Shown: positions 50,784-60,635, counted from the first letter of the stretch. The stretch is 64,000 nucleotides of DNA from Microbacterium faecale (GCF_014640975.1 NZ_BMHO01000001.1:1-64000), one strand, 5' to 3'. The notes: a model not told the origin generated them from the sequence alone. Translations and numbers: made by a program.

Positions 50784-52838
50784 TTATGACGCCGCGCGTG
50801 CCTTCTTCTCCGGAATGGGCTCCTCGCCCTTCGCACGCAGGTCGGCGTAGTAGGCGCGAGCCTCGTCCTGCCGCTCGCGCTCGGCGCCCGAGGCGATCGG
50901 TGCCCGCACATGTTCTGGGGCGAACCCGAAAGCGTCGACGAGATCCTGCGCGTGCGGCCGGAGACGCGTGCAGAGACGGTCAATGTAGCGCGTCAGTGCG
51001 GCGGCACGCTGCGTCGACAGGCGCCCGCCGATGATGTGCCACGACAGGTGCTCTTCGATGAGCGAAAGCCCGAACAGATCGCGCACCCAGGTCATAACGG
51101 TGCGGGTGCCCTCGTGGTCGATCTGGTCGATCGCGTCGGTGAAGGCCTCCCACTGCAGCAGCTCGCCGTGCGCACGCGCGGCGTCGAGCAGGTCTACCTG
51201 ATTCTCGTTGAAGACGGCCTGCGCCTCGGCCGGCGGCAGCTTGCGCGCCTGGTTCAGGCGGGCGCCCACGTCGGCGACCATCTGCTGCACGCGGTCGGTG
51301 AGCAGCTGGTGCTGGTCGTCGCCGCGCAGCCCGAACTCAACCGAGCGGGCGGTGGATCCGAGATCGGCGACCGTCTGCCCGAGGCGGCGCAGGCCCGCGC
51401 CGTGGAAGAACTTCGAGGCGCCCTGCTTCGCCGCGTAGGCGGCAAGCGCCGCGGAGTCCTTGCCCTTGAACTGCTGTGCGAAGTCGCCGAGCAGGCGCTT
51501 GCCGACGAGCTGCAGCAGCACGTTGTTGTCGCCCTCGAATGTGGCGTAGACATCGAGATCCTGATGCAGTCCGACGAGGCGGTTCTCGGACAGATAGCCC
51601 TGGCCGCCGCACGCCTCGCGCGCCTCCTGGATCGTGTCGAGCGCGTTCCACGTCGACAGCGGCTTGAGCGCGGCCGCGAGCGTCTCGAGATCCTGGCGGT
51701 TCTCGTCGGTGTCGCTCTCGCCGCTGAAGACGCTGTCGAACTTCTGCAGCAGCTCTTCGTGCGCGAACGCCTGAGCGTAGACCGTGGCGATGCGCGGGAT
51801 GAGCCGACGGCGGTGCTTGCCGTAGTCGAGCAGGACGGTCTCCTGCCCTGTGCCGTCGTCGAACTGGCGGCGCTGATTGCCGTAGGTCACCGCGATGTCG
51901 AGCGCGAGAGCCGCGCCCCACGTGGCGGCGCCATCGAGTGACACGCGACCCTGCACGAGCGCACCGAGCATCGTGAAGAAGCGGCGGCCGGGGCTCGCGA
52001 TGGAGCTCGTGTAGGTGCCGTCGGCGGCGACGTCGCCGTAGCGGTTCAGCAGGTTCTCACGCGGGACGCGGACGTGATCGAACGCGAGCCGACCGTTGTC
52101 GACGCCGTTGAGGCCGCCCTTGGGCCCGTCGTCTTCGCTGAGGATGCCGGGAAGCATCTCGCCCGCCTCGTCGCGGATCGGCATGAAGAAGCAGTGCACG
52201 CCGTAGTTGACGCCGCCCGTGATGAGCTGCGCGAACACCGTCGCGGCGCGGCCGTGCTTCGCTGCGTTGCCGAGGTAGTCCTTGTACGCCCCGCGGAAGG
52301 GCGTGTGGATCACGAACTCCTCGGTCTCCGGATCGTAGGTGGCTGTCGTCGCGATCGACTGCACGTCGGATCCGTGGCCCGTCTCGGTCATCGCGAAGGC
52401 ACCGGGCAGCTCGAGGCTGATCGCGTCGGGCAGCCAGCGGTCCCAGTGCTTCTTCGTGCCGAGCTGGTAGATCGCCGACGTGAACAGCCCCCACTGCACG
52501 CCCGACTTGATCTGCAGGCTCGGATCCGCGAGCACGAGCTCTTCGAAGCCCGCGAGGTTGCCGCCCTGCGTGCCCAGGCCGCCGTATTCGGTCGGGAACG
52601 CCCGGGCACCCGCGCCCCGCTCGGCGAGCAGCTTCGTCTGTCCGAAGACGCGCTCGCGGTGCTCCTCGTAGTGCTGTCCGGGGATCTGCCAGAAGCGCTC
52701 GTCCTTGATCATCTCGCGTGCTTCGAGACGGATGTCGCGCCATTTCCCGAGCAGGTGGGTCGTCAGCGTATCGACGTCGAGGCTGACGTCGGCGTGCTCG
52801 TCGGTGGTGTTCTCAGGGCGAACAGCTGTGTCGGCCAC
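50784..52838 (-). CDS. Acyl-CoA oxidase / dehydrogenase family protein
   Basis: A 684-residue flavoenzyme with acyl-CoA oxidase architecture. The N-terminal helical domain (residues 25-145) leads into GAFAMTETGHGSDVQSIATT, the flavin/substrate loop of the beta domain, then a helical domain and a long C-terminal ACOX domain. CGGQGYLSENRLVGLHQDLD and YATFEGDNNVLLQLVGKRL include the catalytic Glu of this family. GTG at 52838 follows GAGAGG. It oxidises a fatty acyl-CoA to the enoyl-CoA, chain length unknown. Confidence 0.92.
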   Translation of the reverse strand: MADTAVRPENTTDEHADVSLDVDTLTTHLLGKWRDIRLEAREMIKDERFWQIPGQHYEEHRERVFGQTKLLAERGAGARAFPTEYGGLGTQGGNLAGFEELVLADPSLQIKSGVQWGLFTSAIYQLGTKKHWDRWLPDAISLELPGAFAMTETGHGSDVQSIATTATYDPETEEFVIHTPFRGAYKDYLGNAAKHGRAATVFAQLITGGVNYGVHCFFMPIRDEAGEMLPGILSEDDGPKGGLNGVDNGRLAFDHVRVPRENLLNRYGDVAADGTYTSSIASPGRRFFTMLGALVQGRVSLDGAATWGAALALDIAVTYGNQRRQFDDGTGQETVLLDYGKHRRRLIPRIATVYAQAFAHEELLQKFDSVFSGESDTDENRQDLETLAAALKPLSTWNALDTIQEAREACGGQGYLSENRLVGLHQDLDVYATFEGDNNVLLQLVGKRLLGDFAQQFKGKDSAALAAYAAKQGASKFFHGAGLRRLGQTVADLGSTARSVEFGLRGDDQHQLLTDRVQQMVADVGARLNQARKLPPAEAQAVFNENQVDLLDAARAHGELLQWEAFTDAIDQIDHEGTRTVMTWVRDLFGLSLIEEHLSWHIIGGRLSTQRAAALTRYIDRLCTRLRPHAQDLVDAFGFAPEHVRAPIASGAERERQDEARAYYADLRAKGEEPIPEKKARAAS

Positions 52839-52873
52839 GGCGTTCCTCTCATTGGGGGTGAGGTGACTTCACG

Positions 52874-52887
52874 CTCGAACGTACGAG
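52874..52887. promoter_or_regulatory. Candidate operator upstream of the acyl-CoA oxidase gene
   Basis: CTCGAACGTACGAG is palindromic apart from one mismatched pair and lies 36 bases before the start codon. TetR-family lipid regulators use similar sites; the assignment is tentative. Confidence 0.35.
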
Positions 52888-52979
52888 ATCGTGCACGCTG
52901 ACGCGGATTCTTTGTGCTCCTCACACAAGTACCGCGGGCACGCGGGCGGCCGGTCGGTGTCGGATCCGCACAGCCGCGC

Positions 52980-54119
52980 TCACGCCGACGTCGCGCGGAC
53001 TTTCTTCGCGTCCGCGAGCCGCGCGTCCGGATCGTCGGTCCACCGTTCCGCGTCGCTGCGGAACGCACGGGTCACGAGGTCGCCCATGCGCTTCCACGAT
53101 CGGTCGCGGATGAAGATGAAGTCGATGCCGATCATCGCGAGCGAGAACCAGGGCAGGCCCATCAGCACGGCGATGCCGATGTGGAACGACATGATGCCGA
53201 ACAGCGCGAGGATGCGCGTGGGGCGCAGCAGCAGCATGAACGGGAAGGCGATCTGGAGAATGATCGACCCCCAGCTCATCATCGTCACGGCCGGGCCCCA
53301 GGCCGTGGCCAGATCGCTCAGCACCGGCCAGGTGCCGAACCGTTCGGTCATGAGCGGGTTGTAGACCGCGTAACCGCCGGACCAGGGATCGCCAGCCGCC
53401 TTGTAGAGGCCGCCGGAGACGTAGACGAAGATGACCTGCGCGGCGAGCGCCACGAGGGCGAGGTTGTGCAGGAGGTTGCTGATCTCGCGCGGGAGAATCG
53501 TGCGGAAGCCCTTGCGAGCGCGACGGCGGGCGTCGACGGACAGTCGCGCTGCCGGATCCGCGAAGAACAGCAGGAGCAGCACGATGCGGTACATGTTGTC
53601 GCCCTGGTCGCCGACCGAGTCGTTCATCTCGATGAAGCTGATCCACAGGACGAAGTAGAACGGCAGGACGATCTTGAAGCGCCAGCCGATGGTGAACGCC
53701 ACGGCGAGCGCGAGCAGCACGAGATACAGCGTCGTGAACAGCACGTCGTCGTATGCGACACGGTGGAACCAGCTGAACAGCCACATCTGCGGGAAGTCGC
53801 TGACAGGTTCGGATCCCTCGCCGTTCCATGCGGATCCGGAGCCGAAGGTGTACAGGCGCGTCGAGAAGTTCGACAGCAGCAGACCGATGCCGGTCAGACC
53901 CAGCACGATGCGCGTCACGGCGAGGCCGTAGACCGACTTCTTCTCGTCGAGGAGCCAGGATTCGCCGGCCAGCCAGGTGGTGCGCACGACCCCCGCGAGC
54001 GTGACCATCAGCAGGCGGATCAGTCGGCCGATCGCGCGCGGAGCGCGCCTGACGATTGCGCCTGCGGTCGCGCCGATGGCGCGCACGTCGGGCCTCGCGC
54101 CGCCGGTACGCTCGCTCAT
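52980..54119 (-). CDS. HTTM domain membrane protein (VKGC-like)
   Basis: A 379-residue polytopic protein with about six to seven helices. The HTTM region, shared with vitamin-K-dependent gamma-carboxylase, starts at GLAVTRIVLGLTGIGLLL and includes MWLFSWFHRVAYDDVLFTTL, DSVGDQGDNMYRIVLLLLFF and FGIMSFHIGIAVLMGLPWFS. Bacterial members have no proven reaction. ATG at 54119 overlaps the DUF5819 gene stop as ATGA; this pairing is common in actinobacteria and implies a joint role in the envelope. Confidence 0.88.
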   Translation of the reverse strand: MSERTGGARPDVRAIGATAGAIVRRAPRAIGRLIRLLMVTLAGVVRTTWLAGESWLLDEKKSVYGLAVTRIVLGLTGIGLLLSNFSTRLYTFGSGSAWNGEGSEPVSDFPQMWLFSWFHRVAYDDVLFTTLYLVLLALAVAFTIGWRFKIVLPFYFVLWISFIEMNDSVGDQGDNMYRIVLLLLFFADPAARLSVDARRRARKGFRTILPREISNLLHNLALVALAAQVIFVYVSGGLYKAAGDPWSGGYAVYNPLMTERFGTWPVLSDLATAWGPAVTMMSWGSIILQIAFPFMLLLRPTRILALFGIMSFHIGIAVLMGLPWFSLAMIGIDFIFIRDRSWKRMGDLVTRAFRSDAERWTDDPDARLADAKKVRATSA

Positions 54120-54868
54120 TCGGAGATCCGTTCGTGTGTCGAGCGGAATACGTCCGTGAACGCGTCCTGCGACTGCCCGTCGTTGACGACGAGACCGCGC
54201 CAGCCGGTCGGCGAGTACTGGATCCCGGGGCGTTCAGCCTCGGGATCGTGGCGGTCACGGAACGGGATCACGTTCTGGCGGGTGGCACGGTACTGCAGGC
54301 GCTCGACGTCGTCGCCCCAGACGGCGTAGGCGACCTGCGTGGCGTAGGCGGTGGCGCGGTGCTCCTGTTCGATGTACTGCGCGACGTCACTGTCGTTGTC
54401 GCCGCTGGCGTACATCGCGTCTCCCATGCGCTCTTCCCAGGCGTCCTTGAAGTAGTTGAGTTCGGCGATTTCCTGCTGCTCGTCGTTGAGGTCTCCCCAT
54501 GCGCTGCGTAGCTGACTGGAGACGTCCATCGCGATGATGCCGGCGCGCGGTGTGAAGAGGTTGTAGCGGATCATCGACAGCTCCGTGTCGGAGGCGGAGA
54601 CCCAATCGGTCGTTTCACCGTCGACGAGCGCGCGCACTTCGAAGCGGTAGTCGCCGTTGACCGGCTCGGGCGCGAAGACGCTCCATGACTGGCCGAACAT
54701 CGGGATCATGTAGCTCGAGAGGCGCTCCTGTCCGACCACCTCGCGGATCGGTGCCCACGGCGCGATCCAGAGGAAGGACGCGAAGATGTGCCACGCGGTC
54801 ACGAGCGCGACAATGCACATGACGATTCGGATGGAGAGGCGACGCCGGGGCGTGTTCCTCTGGGGCAT
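54116..54868 (-). CDS. DUF5819 family protein
   Basis: A 250-residue protein with one N-terminal transmembrane helix (MCIVALVTAWHIFASFLWI) and an extracytoplasmic domain: SYMIPMFGQSWSVFAPEPVN followed by YRFEVRALVDGETTDWVSAS and a helical end. It is coupled to the HTTM gene. Related proteins sit beside HTTM proteins elsewhere, suggesting an accessory subunit. Function unknown. Confidence 0.88.
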   Translation of the reverse strand: MPQRNTPRRRLSIRIVMCIVALVTAWHIFASFLWIAPWAPIREVVGQERLSSYMIPMFGQSWSVFAPEPVNGDYRFEVRALVDGETTDWVSASDTELSMIRYNLFTPRAGIIAMDVSSQLRSAWGDLNDEQQEIAELNYFKDAWEERMGDAMYASGDNDSDVAQYIEQEHRATAYATQVAYAVWGDDVERLQYRATRQNVIPFRDRHDPEAERPGIQYSPTGWRGLVVNDGQSQDAFTDVFRSTHERISE

Positions 54869-54903
54869 CGAGTGACTCCTTGAATGGCGATATCGCCGAC
54901 GAA

Positions 54904-54946
54904 ACGCCTGTGGTCCGGCGAGAATATCACCGGACCACAGGCGGTT
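54904..54946 (-). terminator. Terminator after the surface-protein gene
   Basis: Arms AACGCCTGTGGTCCGG and CCGGACCACAGGCGGTT around an 11-base AT-containing loop. Read leftward it follows the stop of the choice-of-anchor G gene and lies before DUF5819. Confidence 0.75.
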
Positions 54947-55010
54947 AGGGGTGCGACCCGGTGCTTCGTTCGGTTACGACCTCCCGAAGCACCGGGACTC
55001 GCTCACTACC

Positions 55011-58000
55011 TCAGGCGTCGGCCCGGCGCCTCACGGCGAACCAGACTCCGGCACCGGCCAGCATCATCAGCGCAGCGATTCCGCCGAGCGTCAGCGCCAG
55101 GTCGCCACCGGTCGGCGACAGGTCGCCACCGCTGTAGACCTCGAACGACTGGTCAACCGAACCCGACGTCTCGCCCGCGAGCTCAACGAGGTGGTTGCCG
55201 TCGTCGGTACCGGCGGGCACATTCCACGTGAACGTGACCTCACCGTTGTCGTCGGCCACCTGCTCGCCGATCGCGTACGGGTCCGAGAACTGCGTCGCAG
55301 TGACCGTCTCGCCAGGCTCGAAGCCGTAGCCGTGGGCCACCTGCTCCTCGCCGACCTGGAGGCGGTCGTTCTCGAGGTCCATCGAGATCTGCGCACCGTC
55401 AGCGTCGCCGTCTGCGTCGGCGTTTGCCGCGGCAGCAGACGAAGCATCAGACGACGAGTCAGCGTTGGACGCTGCAGCCGACGCGGCGCTCGCGTTGCCC
55501 TCAGCGGCGGACGAAGAGTCGGCGTTCGACGTCGACGAGGCGTCTGCCTGAGCTGCGGACTGAGCAGCAGCCTGGCTCGACGCGTTCGCCTCAGACGAGA
55601 CATCCGACGACGCGTCGCTGGACGCATCCTCGTTCGCAGCGGACTGAGCAGCAGCCGTGGCGTCAGCATCGGCAGCGGCCGAAGCCGACGTCGAAGCATC
55701 TGCCTGAGCAGCAGCCTGCGCAGCGGCCTGAGCCGACGCGTTGCTGTTGTCGTCAGCGTCCGCCGAAGCGGAAGCCGAAGACGAGGCGTTCGTGTTCTCG
55801 TCAGCATTGGCGCCGTCCGCGTCACCGTCGGCGTTCGCCGCGGCAGCAGCCGAGGCATCCGTCGAGGAGTCAGCGTTCGAAGCAGCAGCTGAAGCAGCAG
55901 CCGCGTTGGCGTCAGCAGCGGAGGTCGCGTCGGCGTTCGACGTCGACGAGGCGTCTGCCTGAGCTGCGGACTGAGCAGCAGCCTGGCTCGACGCGTTCGC
56001 CTCAGACGAGACATCCGACGACGCGTCACTGGACGCATCCTCGTTCGCAGCGGACTGAGCAGCAGCCGTGGCGTCAGCATCGGCAGCGGCCGAAGCCGAC
56101 GTCGAAGCATCTGCCTGAGCAGCAGCCTGCGCAGCGGCCTGAGCCGACGCGTTGCTGTTGTCGTCAGCGTCCGCCGAAGCGGAAGCCGAAGACGAAGCGT
56201 TCGTGTTCTCGTCGGCATCGTCGCCATCGGCGGCGCTGTCGGCGTCCACGTTCACGTCACCGGTCGTGTCCGAGCCATCCGAGCTGGAGTCAGCCTCGGG
56301 GTCGGCATCCGCATCCACGTTCGCGTCAGCGTCCGGGTCAGCGGCAGCATCCACGTTCGAACTCGAGTCCGGGTCAGCGGCCGTGTCCGGGTCAGCATCC
56401 GCATCCACGTTCGCGTCAGCGTCCGGGTCAGCGGCAGCATCCACGTTCGAACTCGAGTCCGGGTCAGCGGCCGTGTCCGGGTCAGCATCCGCATCCACGT
56501 TCGAGCTGGAGTCGGGGTCAGCGGCCGTGTCCGGGTCAGTTGCACTGTCGGCGTCCGTGTCGGTATCCGGGTCAGCAGTCGCCTCGGTGATCTCCAACGA
56601 ACCTTCCGCCGGCGTCTGTGACACGTCACCAGTCGCGATGACGTCGAACGTGCCCGTGGCGTCGTCGGCCTCAGTCGTGTACGGCAGCTCGATGTTGCCG
56701 TCCGCGTCCGCCGTTACGGGCCCGATCTCCTGACCATCGAGCGTCACCGACACAGACTCGCCGGGCTCGAAGCCCGAACCCGTGATCGTGGTGGACTCAC
56801 CCTGCTCGACCGAGCCGGGGGTGACATCGATCGAGGTCTCGTAGACGACAGCGTCACCGGCACGAACCGTGGCAGAACCGAGCGACAGCTCGAGAATCGG
56901 CGACTGCGGGAGCAGCGAGAGCTGCAGTGCGCGCTCCGTGAACGTGCCCTCCGTGTTCGCGGCGTCCTCGTGCGTGAAGGTCCCGCCGGTCTCCTGCACG
57001 TTCGCCGTCAGCGAGAGCAGGTTGTTCGTCACTATCCCGAACAGCGGCTGAAGCACCTGGTTCGCTGCTTCGACAACTGGGCGGAAGATCGTGTCCAGCG
57101 TGCCCTCGTCCGTGATCGCGTTCGACAGCGGCGTGACGAGTGCCGGCAGGATCGTGTTGGTCACGGTCTGGAGCACCGGCTCGAGCAGCTCTCCGACCGG
57201 GAGACCGATAATCGAGGTTCCCGACGTGTCGACGGTGGGCTCCGACGAGCCTTCGGCCCCGATGAAGTCGCCGAGCGTCCCTGCGAGCTGCACGTCAACC
57301 ATGCCGATGTTGCCGAGAAGCGAATTGATCTCGCCGGTGATCGCGATGTTGACGTCTACCGCGTGGAGAGCGTCAGTCACCGCGTTGACGAGCAGCGCCG
57401 GGATCTGGTCGAAGACCGACCCAATGGCACCGTCGAGCGTAGCCTGAACGAGGTCAGGGTCCAGCAGCTCGGTGTTCGGGTCGAGACCGTTCAGCGTGCC
57501 GTCGTAATCGCCACCCTGTGTATCGGCGACCAGGCGCGCCAGGTCGACGTTGACTTCACCCGTGCTGAAGTCGATCGTGATGACGCTGTCGCTCGAGGTG
57601 ATCGGCTCGGAAAGAACCGACTGAACCGCGGCCTCGAGATCCACATCTACCGTCGCCGTCACACCAAGGTCGTCGATGCTACCGACGCCCAGCAGAAGCG
57701 TGTTCAGCGTCGACGTGAGGCCATCGAGAAGTGGGTCGACAGTGGTGTCGATCGCCCCACCTTCGCCCGTCAAGTCGTTGATGGGTCCGGAAACCTCATC
57801 GAGTACCTCGACAAGAGTGCCAGAGAGTTCCTCCACCACAGGACTCGTCAGCAACAGCGTTCCGCCCGCGATCTGGTAGTCGCCGACGGGCTCGCCGCCC
57901 GCATCGAGCGCGGCGGAGGCCGAGATCGCACCGAGCTCGAGACGCGCGTTGTCGAGAAGGACGTCGAGCCCCGCCTGAGCGAGAATCGGCGTGAGGTCCA

Positions 58001-58481
58001 GGTAGGCGTTCTCCGAGGGGTCGTTACCCGCGGCTGGCGCAATCGCGCCTTCCTCGCCGAGCAAACCGGACGACGCGTAGGCCGACCCGGCATCTGTGCG
58101 CGAGTACTGACCCAGTGCACCAAGCCCGAGAATCGGGTTCTCGCCGAACAGCTGCAGGCCATCGCCGAGCGGAATGTCGAGAGCGCTCAAGAGCTCAAGG
58201 TCCAGAGAACGCGAGTTCTCCGGATCGCCACTCGGCTCCGCTGAGTAAGCGGGAGCGAGTTCAGCAAGGAAGTTGACGGTGTCGCCAAGCGAACCGCCGA
58301 ACGTCAGGAACCGCCCTTCCGCTTCGGCATTATCGGTCTCTGCGGCGGTCGCGGCAGCGCCGGCACCCACGAACGCGGCGACGACGGCTGCAGTAGTGGC
58401 GACACCCCCGACCACACGCTTATTCTTCGTCAGCCAGCGCGCGTTGCCGCGCGTGGGCTGCCGATGCTTTTCAGCACGCAT
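55011..58481 (-). CDS. Choice-of-anchor G surface protein with acidic Ala/Ser/Asp/Asn repeats
   Basis: An 1156-residue secreted protein. A signal peptide (VVGGVATTAAVVAAFVGAGAAATAA) precedes a choice-of-anchor G domain (about residues 45-560), an Ig-like module (about 570-640), about 390 residues of low-complexity repeats (NASSSASASADADDNSNAS type), a final Ig-like module, and an anchor: LSPTGG, a transmembrane helix and RRRADA. LSPTG departs from canonical LPXTG, so sortase recognition is inferred. A 284-bp part of the repeat region is present twice at near identity. ATG at 58481 follows GAGGGG. Probably a cell-wall adhesin or surface stalk. Confidence 0.87.
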   Translation of the reverse strand: MRAEKHRQPTRGNARWLTKNKRVVGGVATTAAVVAAFVGAGAAATAAETDNAEAEGRFLTFGGSLGDTVNFLAELAPAYSAEPSGDPENSRSLDLELLSALDIPLGDGLQLFGENPILGLGALGQYSRTDAGSAYASSGLLGEEGAIAPAAGNDPSENAYLDLTPILAQAGLDVLLDNARLELGAISASAALDAGGEPVGDYQIAGGTLLLTSPVVEELSGTLVEVLDEVSGPINDLTGEGGAIDTTVDPLLDGLTSTLNTLLLGVGSIDDLGVTATVDVDLEAAVQSVLSEPITSSDSVITIDFSTGEVNVDLARLVADTQGGDYDGTLNGLDPNTELLDPDLVQATLDGAIGSVFDQIPALLVNAVTDALHAVDVNIAITGEINSLLGNIGMVDVQLAGTLGDFIGAEGSSEPTVDTSGTSIIGLPVGELLEPVLQTVTNTILPALVTPLSNAITDEGTLDTIFRPVVEAANQVLQPLFGIVTNNLLSLTANVQETGGTFTHEDAANTEGTFTERALQLSLLPQSPILELSLGSATVRAGDAVVYETSIDVTPGSVEQGESTTITGSGFEPGESVSVTLDGQEIGPVTADADGNIELPYTTEADDATGTFDVIATGDVSQTPAEGSLEITEATADPDTDTDADSATDPDTAADPDSSSNVDADADPDTAADPDSSSNVDAAADPDADANVDADADPDTAADPDSSSNVDAAADPDADANVDADADPEADSSSDGSDTTGDVNVDADSAADGDDADENTNASSSASASADADDNSNASAQAAAQAAAQADASTSASAAADADATAAAQSAANEDASSDASSDVSSEANASSQAAAQSAAQADASSTSNADATSAADANAAAASAAASNADSSTDASAAAAANADGDADGANADENTNASSSASASADADDNSNASAQAAAQAAAQADASTSASAAADADATAAAQSAANEDASSDASSDVSSEANASSQAAAQSAAQADASSTSNADSSSAAEGNASAASAAASNADSSSDASSAAAANADADGDADGAQISMDLENDRLQVGEEQVAHGYGFEPGETVTATQFSDPYAIGEQVADDNGEVTFTWNVPAGTDDGNHLVELAGETSGSVDQSFEVYSGGDLSPTGGDLALTLGGIAALMMLAGAGVWFAVRRRADA
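55519..56213. repeat. Direct duplication of about 284 bp inside the surface-protein gene
   Basis: 55519-55802 and 55930-56213 differ at only two or three positions and are offset by 411 bases (137 codons), so the frame is kept. They encode the same Ala/Ser/Asp/Asn-rich segment. A second tract at about 56290-56510 carries shorter repeats encoding DPDTAADPDSSSNVDA-type units. Confidence 0.85.
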
Positions 58482-58649
58482 TGGTATCCCCTCAGATACG
58501 TCCACATGGATGACAGGAAGTGATCACTCCCAGCGACTGAGGGCTGCCAGCGAACGTGGAGCGAAACGCAGGAAACGCTCAGTCTCGAACCATCATGCAC
58601 ATATATTGCCCCCGAGTCCAGTATTCCGATGGTCGGATACCGCGGGTAT

Positions 58650-60635
58650 CTATACCGTGCGGATCACTTCGAGGACCTGCTCTCCGTACGCGTCGCGCTT
58701 TTTCTGCCCGATACCGCTGATGGCATCCAGCGCGTCGAGGCTCGCGGGGCGATGCTCCGCGAGTGCCCGCAGCGTCGCGTCGCCGAAGACGATGTATGCC
58801 GGCACGCCCTGTTCACGTGCCTGGCCGGCGCGCCATTCGCGCAGCTTCTCGAACAGGTCCCGGTCTTCGGGTGCGAGCGTCTCGGCGGCGGTCGTCTTCC
58901 TCGCCGAGGCGGGCCGACTCTTGCGTCCGATGACGTCGTGGCGCAGCGGCACCGGGGTCTCCCCCCGCAGAACGCCGGCCGACTCCGGTGTCACGGCGAG
59001 CGTGTTGTACTCCCCTTGCGGTGCCAGCAGACCGCGCGCGAGCAGCTGGCGAATGACGCTGCGCCAGTCCTGGTCTGACAGGTCGTCGCCGATACCGTAG
59101 GTCGACAACTCGTCGTGCCGGAACCGGCGCATCCGCTCGGTCTCCTTGCCGCGCAGGATGTCGATGAGATGACCGGCGCCGAACGACTGTCCGCGTTCGC
59201 GCTGCAGCCGCACGATCGTCGACATCAGCTTCTGCGCCGCGACCAGCCCGTCCCACGTCTTGGGCGCTTCGAGGCACGTATCGCAGTTGCCACACGGATC
59301 CGACGACTGCCCGAAATATGCGAGCAGGTTCTGACGCCGACACTCGACGGTCTCGCACAGCGCGAGCATCGCGTCGAGGTGCTGCTGCTGACGCTGCTGA
59401 CGCGCGCGGTCGCCGTCACCCTGTTGGATCAGGCGTCGCTGCTGCACGACATCGCCGAGGCCGTACGCCATCCACGCGACGCTCGGCTCGCCGTCGCGTC
59501 CCGCGCGCCCCGTCTCCTGGTAATACCCCTCGACCGACTTCGGCAGGTCGATGTGCGCGACGAACCTCACGTCGGGCTTGTCGATGCCCATGCCGAACGC
59601 GATCGTCGCGACCACGACCACGCCGTCCTCGCGCAGGAAGCGCGCCTGGTGCGCCGTGCGCGTCTCGGCCGGGAGCCCCGCGTGGTACGGGATCGCGTCG
59701 ATGCCCTGACCGGCGAGGAAGGAGGCGGTCTGCTCGACCGACTTGCGACTGAGGGCGTAGACGATGCCCGCGGACCTGTCGGGCTGCGACCGGATGAACT
59801 GCAGCAGCTGCCGCCGCGCCTCAGTCTTCGCCTCGATGCGGTACTGGATGTTCGGCCGGTCGAAGCTCGCCACGAAGTGCCGGGCCGACCCCAGGTGCAG
59901 GCGCTCGGTGATCTCGCGGTGCGTCTCGCGCGTGGCCGTGGCGGTGAGCGCGACGCGCGGGACCCCGGGGAACGCCTCGCCGAGGTCGCCGAGCGTCAGG
60001 TAGTCGGGGCGGAAGTCGTGGCCCCACTGGCTCACGCAGTGCGCCTCGTCGATCGCGATCACGCTCAGGGCTCCCCGCGCGAGGAGGCCGCGCGTCTGCG
60101 GGCTGCTGAGCCGCTCGGGCGCGACGTAGATGAGGTCGAGCTCTCCGGGCACGTACGCGCGCTCGACCTCGGCACGCTCCGACGGATCCTGCGACGAGTT
60201 CAGGTAAGCCGCCGCGACGCCGTTCGCGCGCAGCGCCTCGACCTGGTCGTGCATGAGCGCGATGAGCGGCGAGACGACGAGCCCCGTTCCCTCGCGCACG
60301 AGCGCGGGGACCTGATAGCAGACGCTCTTGCCGCCACCCGTCGGCATGAGCACGACGGCGTCGCCGCCCGATGCCACGTGCTCGACGACCTCGGCCTGGT
60401 CGCCGCGGAAGGATTCGAATCCGTACACCGTGCGGAGCGCGTCGAGGCCGCTCGCGTGCTGAGGCGCGCGAGCGTGACCCGAGGGCTGCGCGGCGAAGCC
60501 CGCGGGCGGCTCCGACACGAACGGATCCGCCCACGCGACCGCGCCCCCCTCGTAGTCGGCGTATCCGTCGTCGGGCGGCTCCTCGGGCGGGATCCAGCCG
60601 TCGTCGGGCTCGAACTCATACGGCGGCTGGGTCAT
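58650..60635 (-). CDS. recQ: ATP-dependent DNA helicase RecQ
   Basis: A 661-residue 3'-5' helicase. About 65 N-terminal residues are an acidic Pro/Asp-rich extension. The helicase core has Walker A LMPTGGGKSVCYQVPAL, DEAH-box variant AIDEAHCVSQWGHDFRPDYL, and motifs V-VI ATIAFGMGIDKPDVRFVAH and QETGRAGRDG. The RecQ-C zinc domain has Cys residues in CRRQNLLAYFGQ and DPCGNCDTC. A winged helix and an HRDC domain (ALAEHRPASLDALDAISGIG) finish the protein. It unwinds recombination and fork intermediates. Confidence 0.95.
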   Translation of the reverse strand: MTQPPYEFEPDDGWIPPEEPPDDGYADYEGGAVAWADPFVSEPPAGFAAQPSGHARAPQHASGLDALRTVYGFESFRGDQAEVVEHVASGGDAVVLMPTGGGKSVCYQVPALVREGTGLVVSPLIALMHDQVEALRANGVAAAYLNSSQDPSERAEVERAYVPGELDLIYVAPERLSSPQTRGLLARGALSVIAIDEAHCVSQWGHDFRPDYLTLGDLGEAFPGVPRVALTATATRETHREITERLHLGSARHFVASFDRPNIQYRIEAKTEARRQLLQFIRSQPDRSAGIVYALSRKSVEQTASFLAGQGIDAIPYHAGLPAETRTAHQARFLREDGVVVVATIAFGMGIDKPDVRFVAHIDLPKSVEGYYQETGRAGRDGEPSVAWMAYGLGDVVQQRRLIQQGDGDRARQQRQQQHLDAMLALCETVECRRQNLLAYFGQSSDPCGNCDTCLEAPKTWDGLVAAQKLMSTIVRLQRERGQSFGAGHLIDILRGKETERMRRFRHDELSTYGIGDDLSDQDWRSVIRQLLARGLLAPQGEYNTLAVTPESAGVLRGETPVPLRHDVIGRKSRPASARKTTAAETLAPEDRDLFEKLREWRAGQAREQGVPAYIVFGDATLRALAEHRPASLDALDAISGIGQKKRDAYGEQVLEVIRTV

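Noticed and set aside
55400..56550. CRISPR array or non-coding satellite
   Set aside because: The repeats stay in frame for over a thousand bases inside the surface-protein gene and encode Ala/Ser/Asp-rich sequence.
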